Positions 37,498 through 46,540 of a DNA stretch of 64,000 nt are shown here, one piece after another. The DNA lies in contig NZ_CP102826.1 of NCBI RefSeq assembly GCF_025643595.1, forward strand, positions 2,294,001-2,358,000. Direction: 5' to 3'. Below the pieces are notes generated by a model. That model was not told where the DNA came from, made no database searches, and saw only the letters and a list, made by a program, of their open reading frames with translations. Each line of letters starts with the position of its first letter. Within the stretch, counting starts at the first letter, position 1. A program made the position numbers and the translations under genes. The DNA is from Saccharopolyspora rosea. Lineage in GTDB: Bacteria > Actinomycetota > Actinomycetes > Mycobacteriales > Pseudonocardiaceae.

Positions 37498-39753
37498 TCA
37501 GCCCGCGGCCTGCGGCTGCGCGCCGAATCGGCGCAGTCGGAGGCTGTTGGTCACCACGAACAGCGAGGACAGCGCCATGGCACCCGCCCCGATCAGCGGG
37601 TTGAGCAGCCCGAACGCGGCCAGCGGCAGCGCGGCGACGTTGTAGCCGAACGCCCACACGAGGTTGCCGCGGATCGTGCCCAGGGTGGCGCGGGCCAGCG
37701 AGACCGCGCTGGGGACCACGTCGAGGTCGTCGCGGACCAGGATGAGGTCGGCGGCGCCGAGCGCGACGTCGGTGCCGGTCACCACCGCCAGGCCGAGGTC
37801 CGCGCGGGCCAGCGCCGGAGCGTCGTTGACGCCGTCGCCGACCATTGCGACGGTGCGTCCCCGCTCGCGCAGTTCCTGGATCGTGGCGGCCTTGTCGGCG
37901 GGCAGCACCTCGGCGAGCACGTCGTCGATGCCGACCTCGGCGGCGACCGCGCGCGCGGTCGCTTCGTTGTCCCCGGTGAGCAGTGCGGTGCGCAGGCCCA
38001 GCCGGTGCAGCCGCGCCACCGCGCGGGCGGCCGAGGGCTTCACCGCGTCGGCCACGGCCAGCACGCCCGCGACCGCGTCGTCCACGGCCACGACCACCGT
38101 GGTGCGCCCGTCGGCCTCCCAGCGGGTGCGCTGCTCGTCGAGATCGTCCGGGACGGTCACGCCGCACTCGGCCAGCATGCGGGCCGAGCCGACGAGCACC
38201 GCGCGACCGTCGACCACGCCGCAGGCGCCCAGCCCGGCCAGGCTGGTGAAGTCCGCCACCGCGGGCAGTTCGTCGAGTTCCCGCCGGGCCAGGTCGCTGA
38301 CCGCGCGGGCCACCACGTGTTCCGAGGCGTCCTCGACGGCCCCGGCGTGGCGCAGCAGCGTCGCGCGGTCCACACCCGGGGCCGGTCGCACGTCCACCAC
38401 GGTCATCCGCCCGGTGGTGAGGGTGCCGGTCTTGTCCAGCACCACCGTGTCGATGGCGCGGGCGGACTCCAACGCCTGGTGGCTCTTGATGAAGATGCCC
38501 AACTGGGCGCCGCGACCCGAGGCCGCCAGCAGCGCGGTGGGCGTGGCCAGGCCCAGCGCGCACGGGCAGGCGATGATCAGCACGGCCAGCGCGGCGTTGA
38601 ACGCCTCCTCCGCGGGGGCGTCGAGCAGCCACCACGCCAGGAAGGTCAGCACGGCCAGCCCGCACACCGCGGGCACGAACCAGCCGGAGATGCGGTCGGC
38701 CAGCCGTTGGATCCCGGCCTTGTCGGTCTGGGCCCGCTCCACCAGCCGCACCAGCTGGGCCAGCTGGGTGTCCGCGCCCACCCGGGTCGCGCGCACCACG
38801 ACGCGGCCGCTGAGCGCGACCGTTCCGCCCACGACCGCGTCGCCGGGGGAGACCTCGACCGGCGCGGACTCGCCGGTCATCGTGCTGGCGTCCACCGCGC
38901 AGTGGCCGTGCAGCACCTCGCCGTCGGTGGCGATGGTCTCGCCGGGCCGGACCACGAAGTGCTCGTCGACGCGGAGTTCGGCGACGGGGACGCGGTGTTC
39001 GCGGCCGTCGCGCAGCACGGCCACGTCCTTGGCGCCGATGGCGGCCAGGGCGCGCAGCGCACCGCCCGCGCGGTGCTTGGCCTTGGCCTCGAACAGCCGA
39101 CCGGCGAGCACGAAGGTCGTCACCCCGGCGGCCACGTCGAGGTAGACCGAGCCGCCCGGTCGCAGCAGCAGGCCCCACGCCCCGTCGGTCGGTGCCGAGG
39201 CCTCGCCGTGCGCGAAGATCGTGTACACCGACCAGCAGCTGGCCGCGATGATGCCCAGCGACACCAGGGTGTCCATCGAACTCGTCCCGTGCCGGGCGTT
39301 GACCAGCGCCTTGCGGTGGAACGGCCAGGCGCACCAGGTGGCCACCGGCACCGTCATCGCCAGCAGCAGCCACTGCCAGCCCGGGAACCGCAGGGAGGGC
39401 ACCAGCGCCATCGTGATCGACAGGTCCGCCAGCGGAGCGCCCAGCAGCAGCGCCACCACCAGTCGCCGCCACAGGTACCGCACCTGGCCGTCGTCGGGTT
39501 CGGCGCCCGGCCCGCCGGGTTCGACCAGCTCGGCCCGGTACCCGGCCCGTTCGACCTCGGCGATCAGCGCGTCCACGCCGACGCCGGGCGGGGCTTCGAC
39601 CGCCGCTTTCTCGGTGGCGTAGTTGACGCGGGCGGTCACGCCGTCGAGCTTGTTGAGCTTGCGCTCCACCCGCGCCGCGCACGCGGCGCACGTCATGCCA
39701 CCGACGGCCAGCTCCACCGCCCGGGTTCCGCCGATCGACGTCCCCGCCGACAT
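37498..39753 (-). CDS. Cu+-translocating P1B-type ATPase (CtpA/CtpB-like)
   Basis: 751 residues. N-terminal HMA domain with GMTCAAC, eight TM helices, TGES actuator loop, CPC ion site in ACPCALGLATP, DKTGTLT phosphorylation site and GDGVNDAPA. TM7 GYN and TM8 MALSSLFVVTNSLRL are the signature of Cu+ pumps. The nucleotide-binding SEHP motif reads SEHV. It lies convergent with the CopD-CtaG gene in the SigC block. Start ATG 39753; a GTG two codons upstream is also possible. Confidence 0.93.
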   Translation of the reverse strand: MSAGTSIGGTRAVELAVGGMTCAACAARVERKLNKLDGVTARVNYATEKAAVEAPPGVGVDALIAEVERAGYRAELVEPGGPGAEPDDGQVRYLWRRLVVALLLGAPLADLSITMALVPSLRFPGWQWLLLAMTVPVATWCAWPFHRKALVNARHGTSSMDTLVSLGIIAASCWSVYTIFAHGEASAPTDGAWGLLLRPGGSVYLDVAAGVTTFVLAGRLFEAKAKHRAGGALRALAAIGAKDVAVLRDGREHRVPVAELRVDEHFVVRPGETIATDGEVLHGHCAVDASTMTGESAPVEVSPGDAVVGGTVALSGRVVVRATRVGADTQLAQLVRLVERAQTDKAGIQRLADRISGWFVPAVCGLAVLTFLAWWLLDAPAEEAFNAALAVLIIACPCALGLATPTALLAASGRGAQLGIFIKSHQALESARAIDTVVLDKTGTLTTGRMTVVDVRPAPGVDRATLLRHAGAVEDASEHVVARAVSDLARRELDELPAVADFTSLAGLGACGVVDGRAVLVGSARMLAECGVTVPDDLDEQRTRWEADGRTTVVVAVDDAVAGVLAVADAVKPSAARAVARLHRLGLRTALLTGDNEATARAVAAEVGIDDVLAEVLPADKAATIQELRERGRTVAMVGDGVNDAPALARADLGLAVVTGTDVALGAADLILVRDDLDVVPSAVSLARATLGTIRGNLVWAFGYNVAALPLAAFGLLNPLIGAGAMALSSLFVVTNSLRLRRFGAQPQAAG

Positions 39754-39801
39754 ACTCACCTCACCATCAGAACAAACCGGAGCCGACGACGCGCACCGGA
39801 C

Positions 39802-40407
39802 TCAGACCACGGCCGCCAGCAGCATGTATCCCATTCCGGCGGCCATCGCCGCGAGGCTGATCCGGACGCTGGGGTCCGGGTCCGCGAGCAGGCCGACCCC
39901 GGCCACCGGCCGCGCGGTACCGGGCGCGGTGTCGGCCGCGACCGCCGGTCGCAGCGCCGGAACCCGACCCCACAACCCGAACGCCCACGCCACCGCCTGC
40001 ACCGCCAGGTACACCACGAGCACGCACGTCACCAGCACCGGGCCGTTCATCGGGAAGGCCAGCATGTAGGCCATGATCAGCGCGTCCACTGTGGTCGCCA
40101 CCCAGAGCGGGTTGAGCACCCCTTCGCGCCGGCGGAAAACGACCGCGGCACCGGCCCCGGCCGCCGCCACGAGGGCGAACACCACGGGGCCGAACCGGTG
40201 GAGCGCCGGATTCGCCATGTCCGGATCCAGGTACATGGCGAGCATTCCCGCCGCCATCGCGGTGTGGCCGAGGTGCCACCAGCGGCACTGCGCCCGCATG
40301 GACCAGGCGTGCCACCCGTGCACGACGAGCACGCCCGCGAACACGGCCGCCCACGCGAAGCTCATCCAGTCCGGCAACAGCGCCATGCTCATCGTCATCG
40401 GTGCCAT
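39802..40407 (-). CDS. DUF5134 membrane protein
   Basis: 201 residues with about six TM helices. The start contains AAVFAGVLVVHGWHAWSM and WWHLGHTAMAAGMLAMYL, giving membrane-embedded His and Met residues. DUF5134 proteins recur next to CtaG/copper genes in actinomycetes. ATG at 40407 with GGGAAGGGA upstream. Its role is unknown; copper relay or oxidase assembly is suggested by neighbours. Confidence 0.82.
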   Translation of the reverse strand: MAPMTMSMALLPDWMSFAWAAVFAGVLVVHGWHAWSMRAQCRWWHLGHTAMAAGMLAMYLDPDMANPALHRFGPVVFALVAAAGAGAAVVFRRREGVLNPLWVATTVDALIMAYMLAFPMNGPVLVTCVLVVYLAVQAVAWAFGLWGRVPALRPAVAADTAPGTARPVAGVGLLADPDPSVRISLAAMAAGMGYMLLAAVV

Positions 40408-40491
40408 GCCTGCGCGTCCCTTCCCGCCGGTGATCTGCTCCCGGTCGGGGAGTCGGACGCCGCAGCCGGCCGGTTCCCGGTGTGACCGACC

Positions 40492-41517
40492 TCATCCGGG
40501 CGGGCGGTGCTGGTCCTGCTCGGACCGCGGCTGCCGGGACGCCTGGTGCAGTCGGGCCAGCATGGCGTTGTAGGCGGCCAGCGCGTTCTCGTCCGAGTCC
40601 ACGTCGACGGACTCGGACGCCGCCGCGGCCGCGTCGTCGCCTTCGGCTCGGGTGAGGGTGTTGCGCCGCGCGGATTCCAGCCACGAGCCCAGCCCGGCGT
40701 CGGCGCCGCTGGCGCGCACCCACAGGCCGACGGTGAACGCGGCCAGGGCCGCCATGGTGGCGTCGCCGAAGAACCACATGATCGCCCCGGACAGGTGCTG
40801 GTCGACCAGGGCCGTCGGCCCCCATCCGGGATGGGCCTGGTCGAAGCCGGGCGCGAGCGGGCGGGGGGCGATCATGAGCACGACTCCGACGAGGGTGTCC
40901 GGCAGCATGCCCGCCATCAGCAGCACCACGCGCAGCGGGTGCGGCACCCGCCGCCACCGGACCGGTTCGCCCCCGATCAGCGATAGGAAGAACAGGTAAC
41001 CGCTGACCAGGTACAGCGCGATCTCGACGTGCTGCAGCGCCGGGTTCTCCAGCCGCGCCTGGAGGAACGACGTCAGGTGCGTTCCGATGAGCACCACGGC
41101 GTAGAACACGAAGGCCAGCGCCGGGTGGGTGAGCACCGTCACCGGCCGGGACAGCAGGAACCGCTCCCGGCGCTCGGTCTTGTCCGGCGTCGGCGCCGCC
41201 GCGGTCCACAGCGACAGGGGACGGCCGAACGTCAGCAGCACCGGCACCGCCATGATCAGCGTGAGGTGCTGGGCCATGTGCACCGAGAACAGCACGCCGC
41301 TGTAGACGCCGATCGAGCTGTTCACCGACAGCACCAGCGCGGCCAGCCCGCCGAAGAAGCAGCACGTGCGCCAGGCGGGCCAGCGCCCGCCGCGCCGCCG
41401 GTGCGCGGCCAGCCCCCGCAGGTAACCGGCGGCCAGCACCAGCACCACGACGTCCCAGATCGACAGCTGCCAGCTCGACAGGCCGGTGGCCCACGTCAGC
41501 GGTGGTGGGGTGTGCAT
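40492..41517 (-). CDS. Cytochrome c oxidase assembly protein CtaG (caa3 type)
   Basis: 341 residues, about seven TM helices. Conserved FSVHMAQHLTLIMAVPVLLTFGRPLSL (41207-41287), ENPALQHVEIALYLVSGYLFF and HLSGAIMWFFGD. Helps insert copper into subunit I of the aa3/caa3 oxidase. A hydrophilic C-terminal tail of about 70 residues is rich in Ala/Glu/Gln. ATG 41517 is chosen as the frame runs on upstream through non-protein-like sequence. Upstream of DUF5134 on the same strand, 84 bp gap. Confidence 0.9.
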   Translation of the reverse strand: MHTPPPLTWATGLSSWQLSIWDVVVLVLAAGYLRGLAAHRRRGGRWPAWRTCCFFGGLAALVLSVNSSIGVYSGVLFSVHMAQHLTLIMAVPVLLTFGRPLSLWTAAAPTPDKTERRERFLLSRPVTVLTHPALAFVFYAVVLIGTHLTSFLQARLENPALQHVEIALYLVSGYLFFLSLIGGEPVRWRRVPHPLRVVLLMAGMLPDTLVGVVLMIAPRPLAPGFDQAHPGWGPTALVDQHLSGAIMWFFGDATMAALAAFTVGLWVRASGADAGLGSWLESARRNTLTRAEGDDAAAAASESVDVDSDENALAAYNAMLARLHQASRQPRSEQDQHRPPG

Positions 41518-41586
41518 CGGGATCGGGACTTCCTCTGCGCGCGTTCGGCCGAGTGGAGCCCCACGATACGCCGATCCGGCGTTGCT

Positions 41587-41627
41587 CCCCTCGGCGCCTG
41601 CGGCGGTCCTGAGCAGGCGCCGAGGGG
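41587..41627 (-). terminator. Perfect 15-bp stem hairpin
   Basis: CCCCTCGGCGCCTGC (41587-41601) pairs fully with 41613-41627 around an 11-nt loop. On the minus strand it lies 17 nt after the stop of a short relic (41644-41703), so it may be that lost gene's terminator. It now separates LmeA-like and ctaG. Confidence 0.7.
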
Positions 41628-41643
41628 ACACGCCCCGGGGGCG

Positions 41644-41703
41644 TCAGCTGTCGGAGCCGATCACCCGGGGCAGGGCGAGGCGGATGCCCTCGACGTCGAA
41701 CGC
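41644..41703 (-). pseudogene. Relic of a gene 3' end (LDH/MDH-like tail?)
   Basis: Nineteen codons plus TGA, reading AFDVEGIRLALPRVIGSDS, bounded upstream by an in-frame TGA at 41710-41712. The pattern G-[IV]-x-L-[AS]-LP-x-[IV]-[IVL]-G resembles the C-terminal strand of lactate/malate dehydrogenases. Too short to be sure; the perfect hairpin right after it supports a deleted gene's remnant. Confidence 0.35.
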
Positions 41704-41729
41704 CTTCCTTCAACCCTTCGGTACCAGGT

Positions 41730-42458
41730 TCAAGGACGGGCTCTCAGGTTGACGTGATCGGCGGTCGCGTCGACGAGCAGGGTGTCGTGTTCCGCGGACA
41801 CCGTCGTGGGGTGGAAGCCCATCGGCAGCTTGCTCGCGTCGAGGTTCACGGCGAAGCGGGACATCAGGCGTCGATCGTGGAGGTTCAGCGGGATGTCCGG
41901 CAACGCGCTCAGGTGCGCGTTGAGCGCCTTCGGCTGGATCCGGATGCGGTCGTCGCTGACGGCGACCGCCGCGGTGACGGCCACGTGGGTCGGAAAACCG
42001 GCGATGGTCTCGTTGCCCGAGATCGTGATGGCGCCGCCGGGAGCGGGGTCGAGGTGCAGATCACCGATGCCCGCGACCTGCGCGAGGGTGGCGGCGGGAA
42101 TCCTGACGTGCCCGTCGACCTGGTCGGCGGTGATGTGCTCGGGCGAGCCGCTGACGATCTCGCTGAACGGGATCCGGACGTGGTGCAGCTCGGCGGTCAA
42201 ATCGCTGCGCTGCAGCGGGCCGAGAGCGACCGAGTCGGCGCGAACACCGATGTCGGGAAAATCGCCCGCCACGACCTGCGTCAGGAACGGGAAGCCGTTG
42301 ATGTCCACCGCCGGGTCCTGCTCGCTGTGCAGCTGGGTGCGCAGTTGCTGCGCCACCTGCTGCTCGGCGAACCGGTTCGCCACGCGATCAGCCACGACCA
42401 GCACGACCAGCAGCACGACCACGGTCGTGCCGAGGATGATCCACCCGCGCCGCCTCAT
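41730..42458 (-). CDS. LmeA-like phospholipid-binding protein (DUF2993)
   Basis: 242 residues. One N-terminal TM/signal anchor (about 8-26, WIILGTTVVVLLVVLVV), then a DUF2993 tubular lipid-binding fold with ADRVANRFAEQQVAQQL and repeated beta motifs (LTAELHHVRIPFSEI, ITADQVDGHVRIP). In mycobacteria LmeA acts in lipomannan maturation at the cell envelope. ATG 42458 has GGGAG upstream. It stands alone. Confidence 0.85.
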   Translation of the reverse strand: MRRRGWIILGTTVVVLLVVLVVADRVANRFAEQQVAQQLRTQLHSEQDPAVDINGFPFLTQVVAGDFPDIGVRADSVALGPLQRSDLTAELHHVRIPFSEIVSGSPEHITADQVDGHVRIPAATLAQVAGIGDLHLDPAPGGAITISGNETIAGFPTHVAVTAAVAVSDDRIRIQPKALNAHLSALPDIPLNLHDRRLMSRFAVNLDASKLPMGFHPTTVSAEHDTLLVDATADHVNLRARP

Positions 42459-43100
42459 GCCGACTCCCGCCGCGGCTTCTCGATCTGGGACGACACAAGA
42501 ACCTCCTTGACTGGCAGCGCTGTCCACACAGGACCAGCGCGATCGGGAAGCGACTGCTGAGCCGGGAACAGCACGAGCTGCTGGGCGCGCCAGGGTAGAT
42601 GTGGCTGGACTCAGCGCGAAAGGGAGGGGAACGCGCTAGCCGCTGAAATCCCCGTGGCACGCACCGAATGGGGCCGGCGGCCTGCTGCTGACCTGCCCGC
42701 GCGACCGCGTGCGAGTGTTCACCAGGTGCGACAACTGCTGAATCGACCTCGCAAAGTAGCCAACACGTGCCCGTCCGCGCCCGCCGCTCCACCGAGGCGG
42801 GCACAGGACGCGACGACTATAACCCGACCCCCCGATCGGAGATCGTTTCTCCCGGGAGCAACGGCGCATTCGGCACTTTTCCCCCGCCTGCTCCCGGCGA
42901 CGGCACGGCGCTGCGCTGGTCTTCCCGGACCCGTGTGATCTACGCCGCGTCCACGCGCATCCGCCGGCCGCCGACGCGACCGGTCGTGATCGCGTTCACT
43001 GTGGACCGTTCGCGGTGGAGTACCGGGGTGCGGCTCTTGATGTCCGGCTCTGCCGGAGGACACCGTCGCCGCCGCCATCGGGGTCGCGGATACTGCTGCC
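42459..43100. other. Non-coding gap, 642 bp
   Basis: Divergent upstream region of the LmeA-like and DUF3626 genes. Open frames here lack codon-bias support and family resemblance. I see one palindrome CTCCCGGGAG near 42853 and a TATAAC-like element near 42818, but no clear promoter pair, repeat or RNA gene. Confidence 0.5.
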
Positions 43101-43940
43101 GTGCAGCACTTCGCGGAACGGGCCATCGCCCACGTGACGTCACTGGCGACCGGCGAGCCGGTGGATCCGTCGTTGCGGGTGACGCTGCACTTCCACCCCG
43201 ATCGGCTCGTGGCCGGGGTGCCGATCCTGGAGCTGATGGTCCGCGGCGGTGCGTACCGGTCGCAGTTCGAGACCGGGACCAGCAACGGCGGTCTGACCGC
43301 GCACCCCGGCGGCGACCGCTGGCGGTGGGAGAGCCGGATCTTCGCCGGGGCCTACGACGACGCACCGGCGGCCGACCGGCCGAAGTACGGTTCGCTGAAC
43401 TTCCGCCGACGCCTGGTCGGCGGTTCACCGCGCTTCGGCTCGGCCTACCTGCGCCTGGCCGGCCACACCCTGGCCCGGACCACGTTCTGCTACCCCGACA
43501 GCGTGTTCGAGCCTCGGCACTTCGGCGTGGCGTCGAGGCTGTCGACGCTGATCGAGTTGGCCGAGGCGGACGGCGAGGACCCGCTCGACGACTACGTCGA
43601 AGCCCACGTGCACGGTGCGGTCGACCTCGGCCGGGACGTCGAAGCACTGGTCCTCGACCCCTGCTATCGCGGCACTCCGGTGGAGGCCGCGGCCGAGCGG
43701 TTGCCCTGCCCGGTGGAATGGCACGGCGGTTTCGCGCTGACCACGGCCGAGCTGCGCCGGTACCCGGAGTACCGCGGTCCCGAGTTCGTGCGCCTCGGCG
43801 CCTGTCTCGCCCGCGACGGCCGTCTCGATCCGCTCGTCATCGGCGACGCGTCTCGCACCGGTCAGTACGACGAGCAGGCCCTCAAACGGGTCTGGCATTA
43901 CGTGGCCAGGTTCGGTACTCCGGAGATGCGGGCGGACTGA
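43101..43940 (+). CDS. DUF3626 family protein
   Basis: 279 residues. The conserved core has VTLHFHPDR, GAYRSQFETGTSNGGLTAHPGGDRWRWES (positions 43248-43334), YGSLNFRR, and FGVASRLSTLIELAEA. Its ending ALKRVWHYVARFG is also typical. No activity has been assigned that I can state with confidence; the invariant HFHPDR and RSQFETGTSNG blocks look like an enzyme active site. GTG start; monocistronic. Confidence 0.85.
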   Translation: MQHFAERAIAHVTSLATGEPVDPSLRVTLHFHPDRLVAGVPILELMVRGGAYRSQFETGTSNGGLTAHPGGDRWRWESRIFAGAYDDAPAADRPKYGSLNFRRRLVGGSPRFGSAYLRLAGHTLARTTFCYPDSVFEPRHFGVASRLSTLIELAEADGEDPLDDYVEAHVHGAVDLGRDVEALVLDPCYRGTPVEAAAERLPCPVEWHGGFALTTAELRRYPEYRGPEFVRLGACLARDGRLDPLVIGDASRTGQYDEQALKRVWHYVARFGTPEMRAD

Positions 43941-44181
43941 ATTCCCTGGTCTGGTCCGCGACGAAGCCGTGCACGCGAAGAGCCCCTCGCAGAGCGCCCA
44001 GCCAGCGGGGGTGAGCCCGCAGACTTCCACTGCGATCCGGATCTACCCGGGCCCCGCGGGCGGTGCCGCCGATCATCAACTGGCGCACCCGCCACACGCG
44101 CCCCACGATCCCTACCGAGGCCGGTGGCCACCTTCGGGGCGCCGGACGACGCACTCGGCGGTCCCGCGGAGGAGGGGGCGG

Positions 44182-44829
44182 ATGTCATCGCGGAGGGGGC
44201 GTGCGGCACTGGGGATGTGCGCGCTCGCGCTGGCGGGTTCGTTGGCCGGGTGTTCGGCATCGGACGAACCCGGCACCGGGCGCTCGGCGCGGTGCCGTGA
44301 TCCGGCGGTGTGGTCCCGCGACGTCGCGCAGGTGGTCGCCCAGGCGCGCGCCTACCTGGACCAGCGGTTGGATCGGGGAGTTCCCGCACCCGCGATCGTG
44401 CTGGACGTCGACGACACCAGTCTGCTGACCCACCCGCTCACCTCCAGCCCTGATCCGGACGAGGCCGAGACGGCCGCGGCGCAGGCCCGGCTTCCCGCCA
44501 TCGGCCCCACGCGCGATCTCGCGCGCCACGCGGCGCAGCGCGGCGTCGGGGTCTTCTTCGTGACCGCTCGCGCCGACGATCCCGGGTTGCGGCACGCCAC
44601 GCTCGTGAACCTCCGCGGCCAGGGCTATCCGGATCCCGCTGGCTTGGTCATGCGCCCTGCCGCAGACCACGGCTCCTCGGTGGAGCGGTACAAGTCCGGA
44701 GCCCGCGCGGACGTCGAACGGCAGGGGTACCGAGTGCTGGAGTCCCTCGGTGACCAGTACAGCGACCTCGACGGCGGTCACGCCGAACGCGGCTTCAAAA
44801 TCCCGGATCCGGCCTGTCCCACGCCGTGA
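44182..44829 (+). CDS. HAD-superfamily acid phosphatase-like lipoprotein
   Basis: 215 residues. A lipobox LAGCSAS around residue 24 follows a short hydrophobic signal, so the protein should be anchored outside the membrane. HAD motif I DVDDTSLL, motif II FFVTAR, motif III lysine in YKSGAR, and a motif IV DQYSDLDGG. This matches class B/C-like (HAD IIIB) acid phosphatases. ATG 44182 follows a strong GGAGGAGGGGG. Confidence 0.88.
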   Translation: MSSRRGRAALGMCALALAGSLAGCSASDEPGTGRSARCRDPAVWSRDVAQVVAQARAYLDQRLDRGVPAPAIVLDVDDTSLLTHPLTSSPDPDEAETAAAQARLPAIGPTRDLARHAAQRGVGVFFVTARADDPGLRHATLVNLRGQGYPDPAGLVMRPAADHGSSVERYKSGARADVERQGYRVLESLGDQYSDLDGGHAERGFKIPDPACPTP

Positions 44830-44861
44830 TCAGTCCACAGTGGTCATCTGCGGGGTCCGCG

Positions 44862-45572
44862 TCAGCCCCGGGCGCCGCGGAGGACCACGCAGCACTCCCC
44901 GGGAGCGGGGTCGAGAACGGCTTCCACGGACCGGGCTCGCAGCCCGGCGAGGAATCCCCGCAGGAAGGCCCTGTTGAGTCCGCACACCAGTTCCGGCGAC
45001 CTGGCGGCCAGCGGGTGGAAGGGGCAGTTGCGCAGCCGGATGCAGGTGGGGCTCTCCCGGTCGGGTTCGAAGCCGTAGCCGGTGAGCACGTCCTGGGTGG
45101 CGGTCAGGGTGCGTTCGGTGCCGAGGCGGCCCGGGCGGGTGCGATCGCGTTCCTCGGTGCCGAGGGAGCGGCCGCGTTCGTGCGCGGTGCGCATCGCGGC
45201 CTCGACCGCCGTTTCGCCCTCGCCTTCGCTGAGCACGGCGTCGACCAGGATGTCGGCCAGGAGGTCGGGGCGGCGCGGCGGGATGCTCACCCGGATGTGG
45301 GCGTCGGTGGGTTCGTAGACCTTGGGTCTGCGGCCGACTTTGCGCACGCCGCCGGCCGGCTCGATCCGGGCGCGCAGCAGTCCGGCGTCGACGAGCTTGT
45401 CGAGGTGGAAGGCGGCGAGCTTGCGGGAGATGCCGACCGCGGCGGCCGCCTCGTCGCGGCTGACCGGCCGCCGGGCGCGGCGGATGAACTCGTACATCCC
45501 GTGCCGGAGTTCGTCGGCCAGCACGGCCACCGCCACGACCGCGTCTCCGGGGGGTTCACCGCTGGGCGCCAT
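44862..45572 (-). CDS. ArsR/SufR-like winged-helix regulator with C-terminal cysteines
   Basis: 236 residues. Helix-turn-helix (about 25-80) VSRDEAAAAVGISRKLAAFHLDKLVDAGLL, then GRRPKVYEPT. The C-terminal half has Cys in TCIRLRNCPFH, VCGLN and GECCVV, resembling the iron-sulfur ligand set of SufR-type regulators. Redox or Fe-S control is inferred. ATG 45572. Divergent from folE with a 293-bp gap that shows no further gene. Confidence 0.82.
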   Translation of the reverse strand: MAPSGEPPGDAVVAVAVLADELRHGMYEFIRRARRPVSRDEAAAAVGISRKLAAFHLDKLVDAGLLRARIEPAGGVRKVGRRPKVYEPTDAHIRVSIPPRRPDLLADILVDAVLSEGEGETAVEAAMRTAHERGRSLGTEERDRTRPGRLGTERTLTATQDVLTGYGFEPDRESPTCIRLRNCPFHPLAARSPELVCGLNRAFLRGFLAGLRARSVEAVLDPAPGECCVVLRGARG

Positions 45573-45865
45573 GTCCTCACCCTAGCGTCCCATGCGCCCA
45601 TTGTGGTGTCCTCAATGCCGAAACATGCCTGGTCCATTGACCGACTGGCCCGATAAGACTAACGTTCTTTGGCGTAACAGCGTGGGTGCGGAGGGCGGTG
45701 TGATGGGGCGTCGTGGTGGATCAGTGCGGTGGTCGGCCCGGTCGTGGCGATGTCCGCTCGCCGGTCGTCTCCCGACACCGGTGGGCCGGTCGGACGCCGC
45801 TACCCGGTGGCCGTGGTGACCGGCCGCACGGCCAGTTCTGACCCGACCGATTCGAGGAACCGCTG

Positions 45866-46465
45866 ATGCAATCCGCGACCGCCCTGCGCGTCGTCCACGA
45901 GCCCGACGGCGAGGTCGACCTCGCCGCCGCTGAGAAGGCGGCCGGGGACCTGCTGCACGCATTGGGCATCTCCACCGACTCCGAGAGCCTGCGGGGCACC
46001 CCGGGGCGGATGGCCCGGGCCTACGCGGAGCTGTTCTCGCCGCGGCCGTTCGACCTGACGACGTTCCCGAACGAGGAGCGCTACGACGAGCTGGTGCTCG
46101 CGCGGGCCATCCCGGTCCGGTCGGTCTGCGAACACCACCTGCTGCCGTTCGTCGGCACCGCGCACGTCGGCTACCTGCCCGGGGACCGGATCCTGGGACT
46201 GTCCAAGCTGGCGCGGGTGGTCGAGCACTTCGCCTGCCGCCCCCAGGTGCAGGAGCGGCTGACCAAGCAGGTCGCCGACTGGCTGTCCGAACACCTGCAG
46301 CCCAAGGGCGTCGGTGTCGTGATCGAAGCCGAGCACACCTGCATGACCTTGCGCGGCGTCCAGGCCCGCGGTTCCAACACGGTGACCTCGACGATGCTCG
46401 GGACCCTGCGGAAGGACGCCCGGTCCCGGCAGGAGTTCTTCGCGCTGACCGGCGTCAACGCCTGA
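45866..46465 (+). CDS. folE: GTP cyclohydrolase I
   Basis: 199 residues, type IA. VRSVCEHHLLPFVGTAHVGYLP holds the first zinc Cys and catalytic His residues (46118-46183), GLSKLARVVEHFACRPQVQERLT follows, and EAEHTCMTLRGVQ supplies the second zinc Cys. It converts GTP to dihydroneopterin triphosphate. No other folate genes are adjacent, so it may be a second copy serving another pterin or deazapurine pathway. Confidence 0.95.
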   Translation: MQSATALRVVHEPDGEVDLAAAEKAAGDLLHALGISTDSESLRGTPGRMARAYAELFSPRPFDLTTFPNEERYDELVLARAIPVRSVCEHHLLPFVGTAHVGYLPGDRILGLSKLARVVEHFACRPQVQERLTKQVADWLSEHLQPKGVGVVIEAEHTCMTLRGVQARGSNTVTSTMLGTLRKDARSRQEFFALTGVNA

Positions 46466-46540
46466 GGGGCGCCGCGCCCGCCGAGGTCGCGTCCCGGTCC
46501 GCTCGTCCGAGATGAGTCCACTGTGGACACGATCGGCGCG

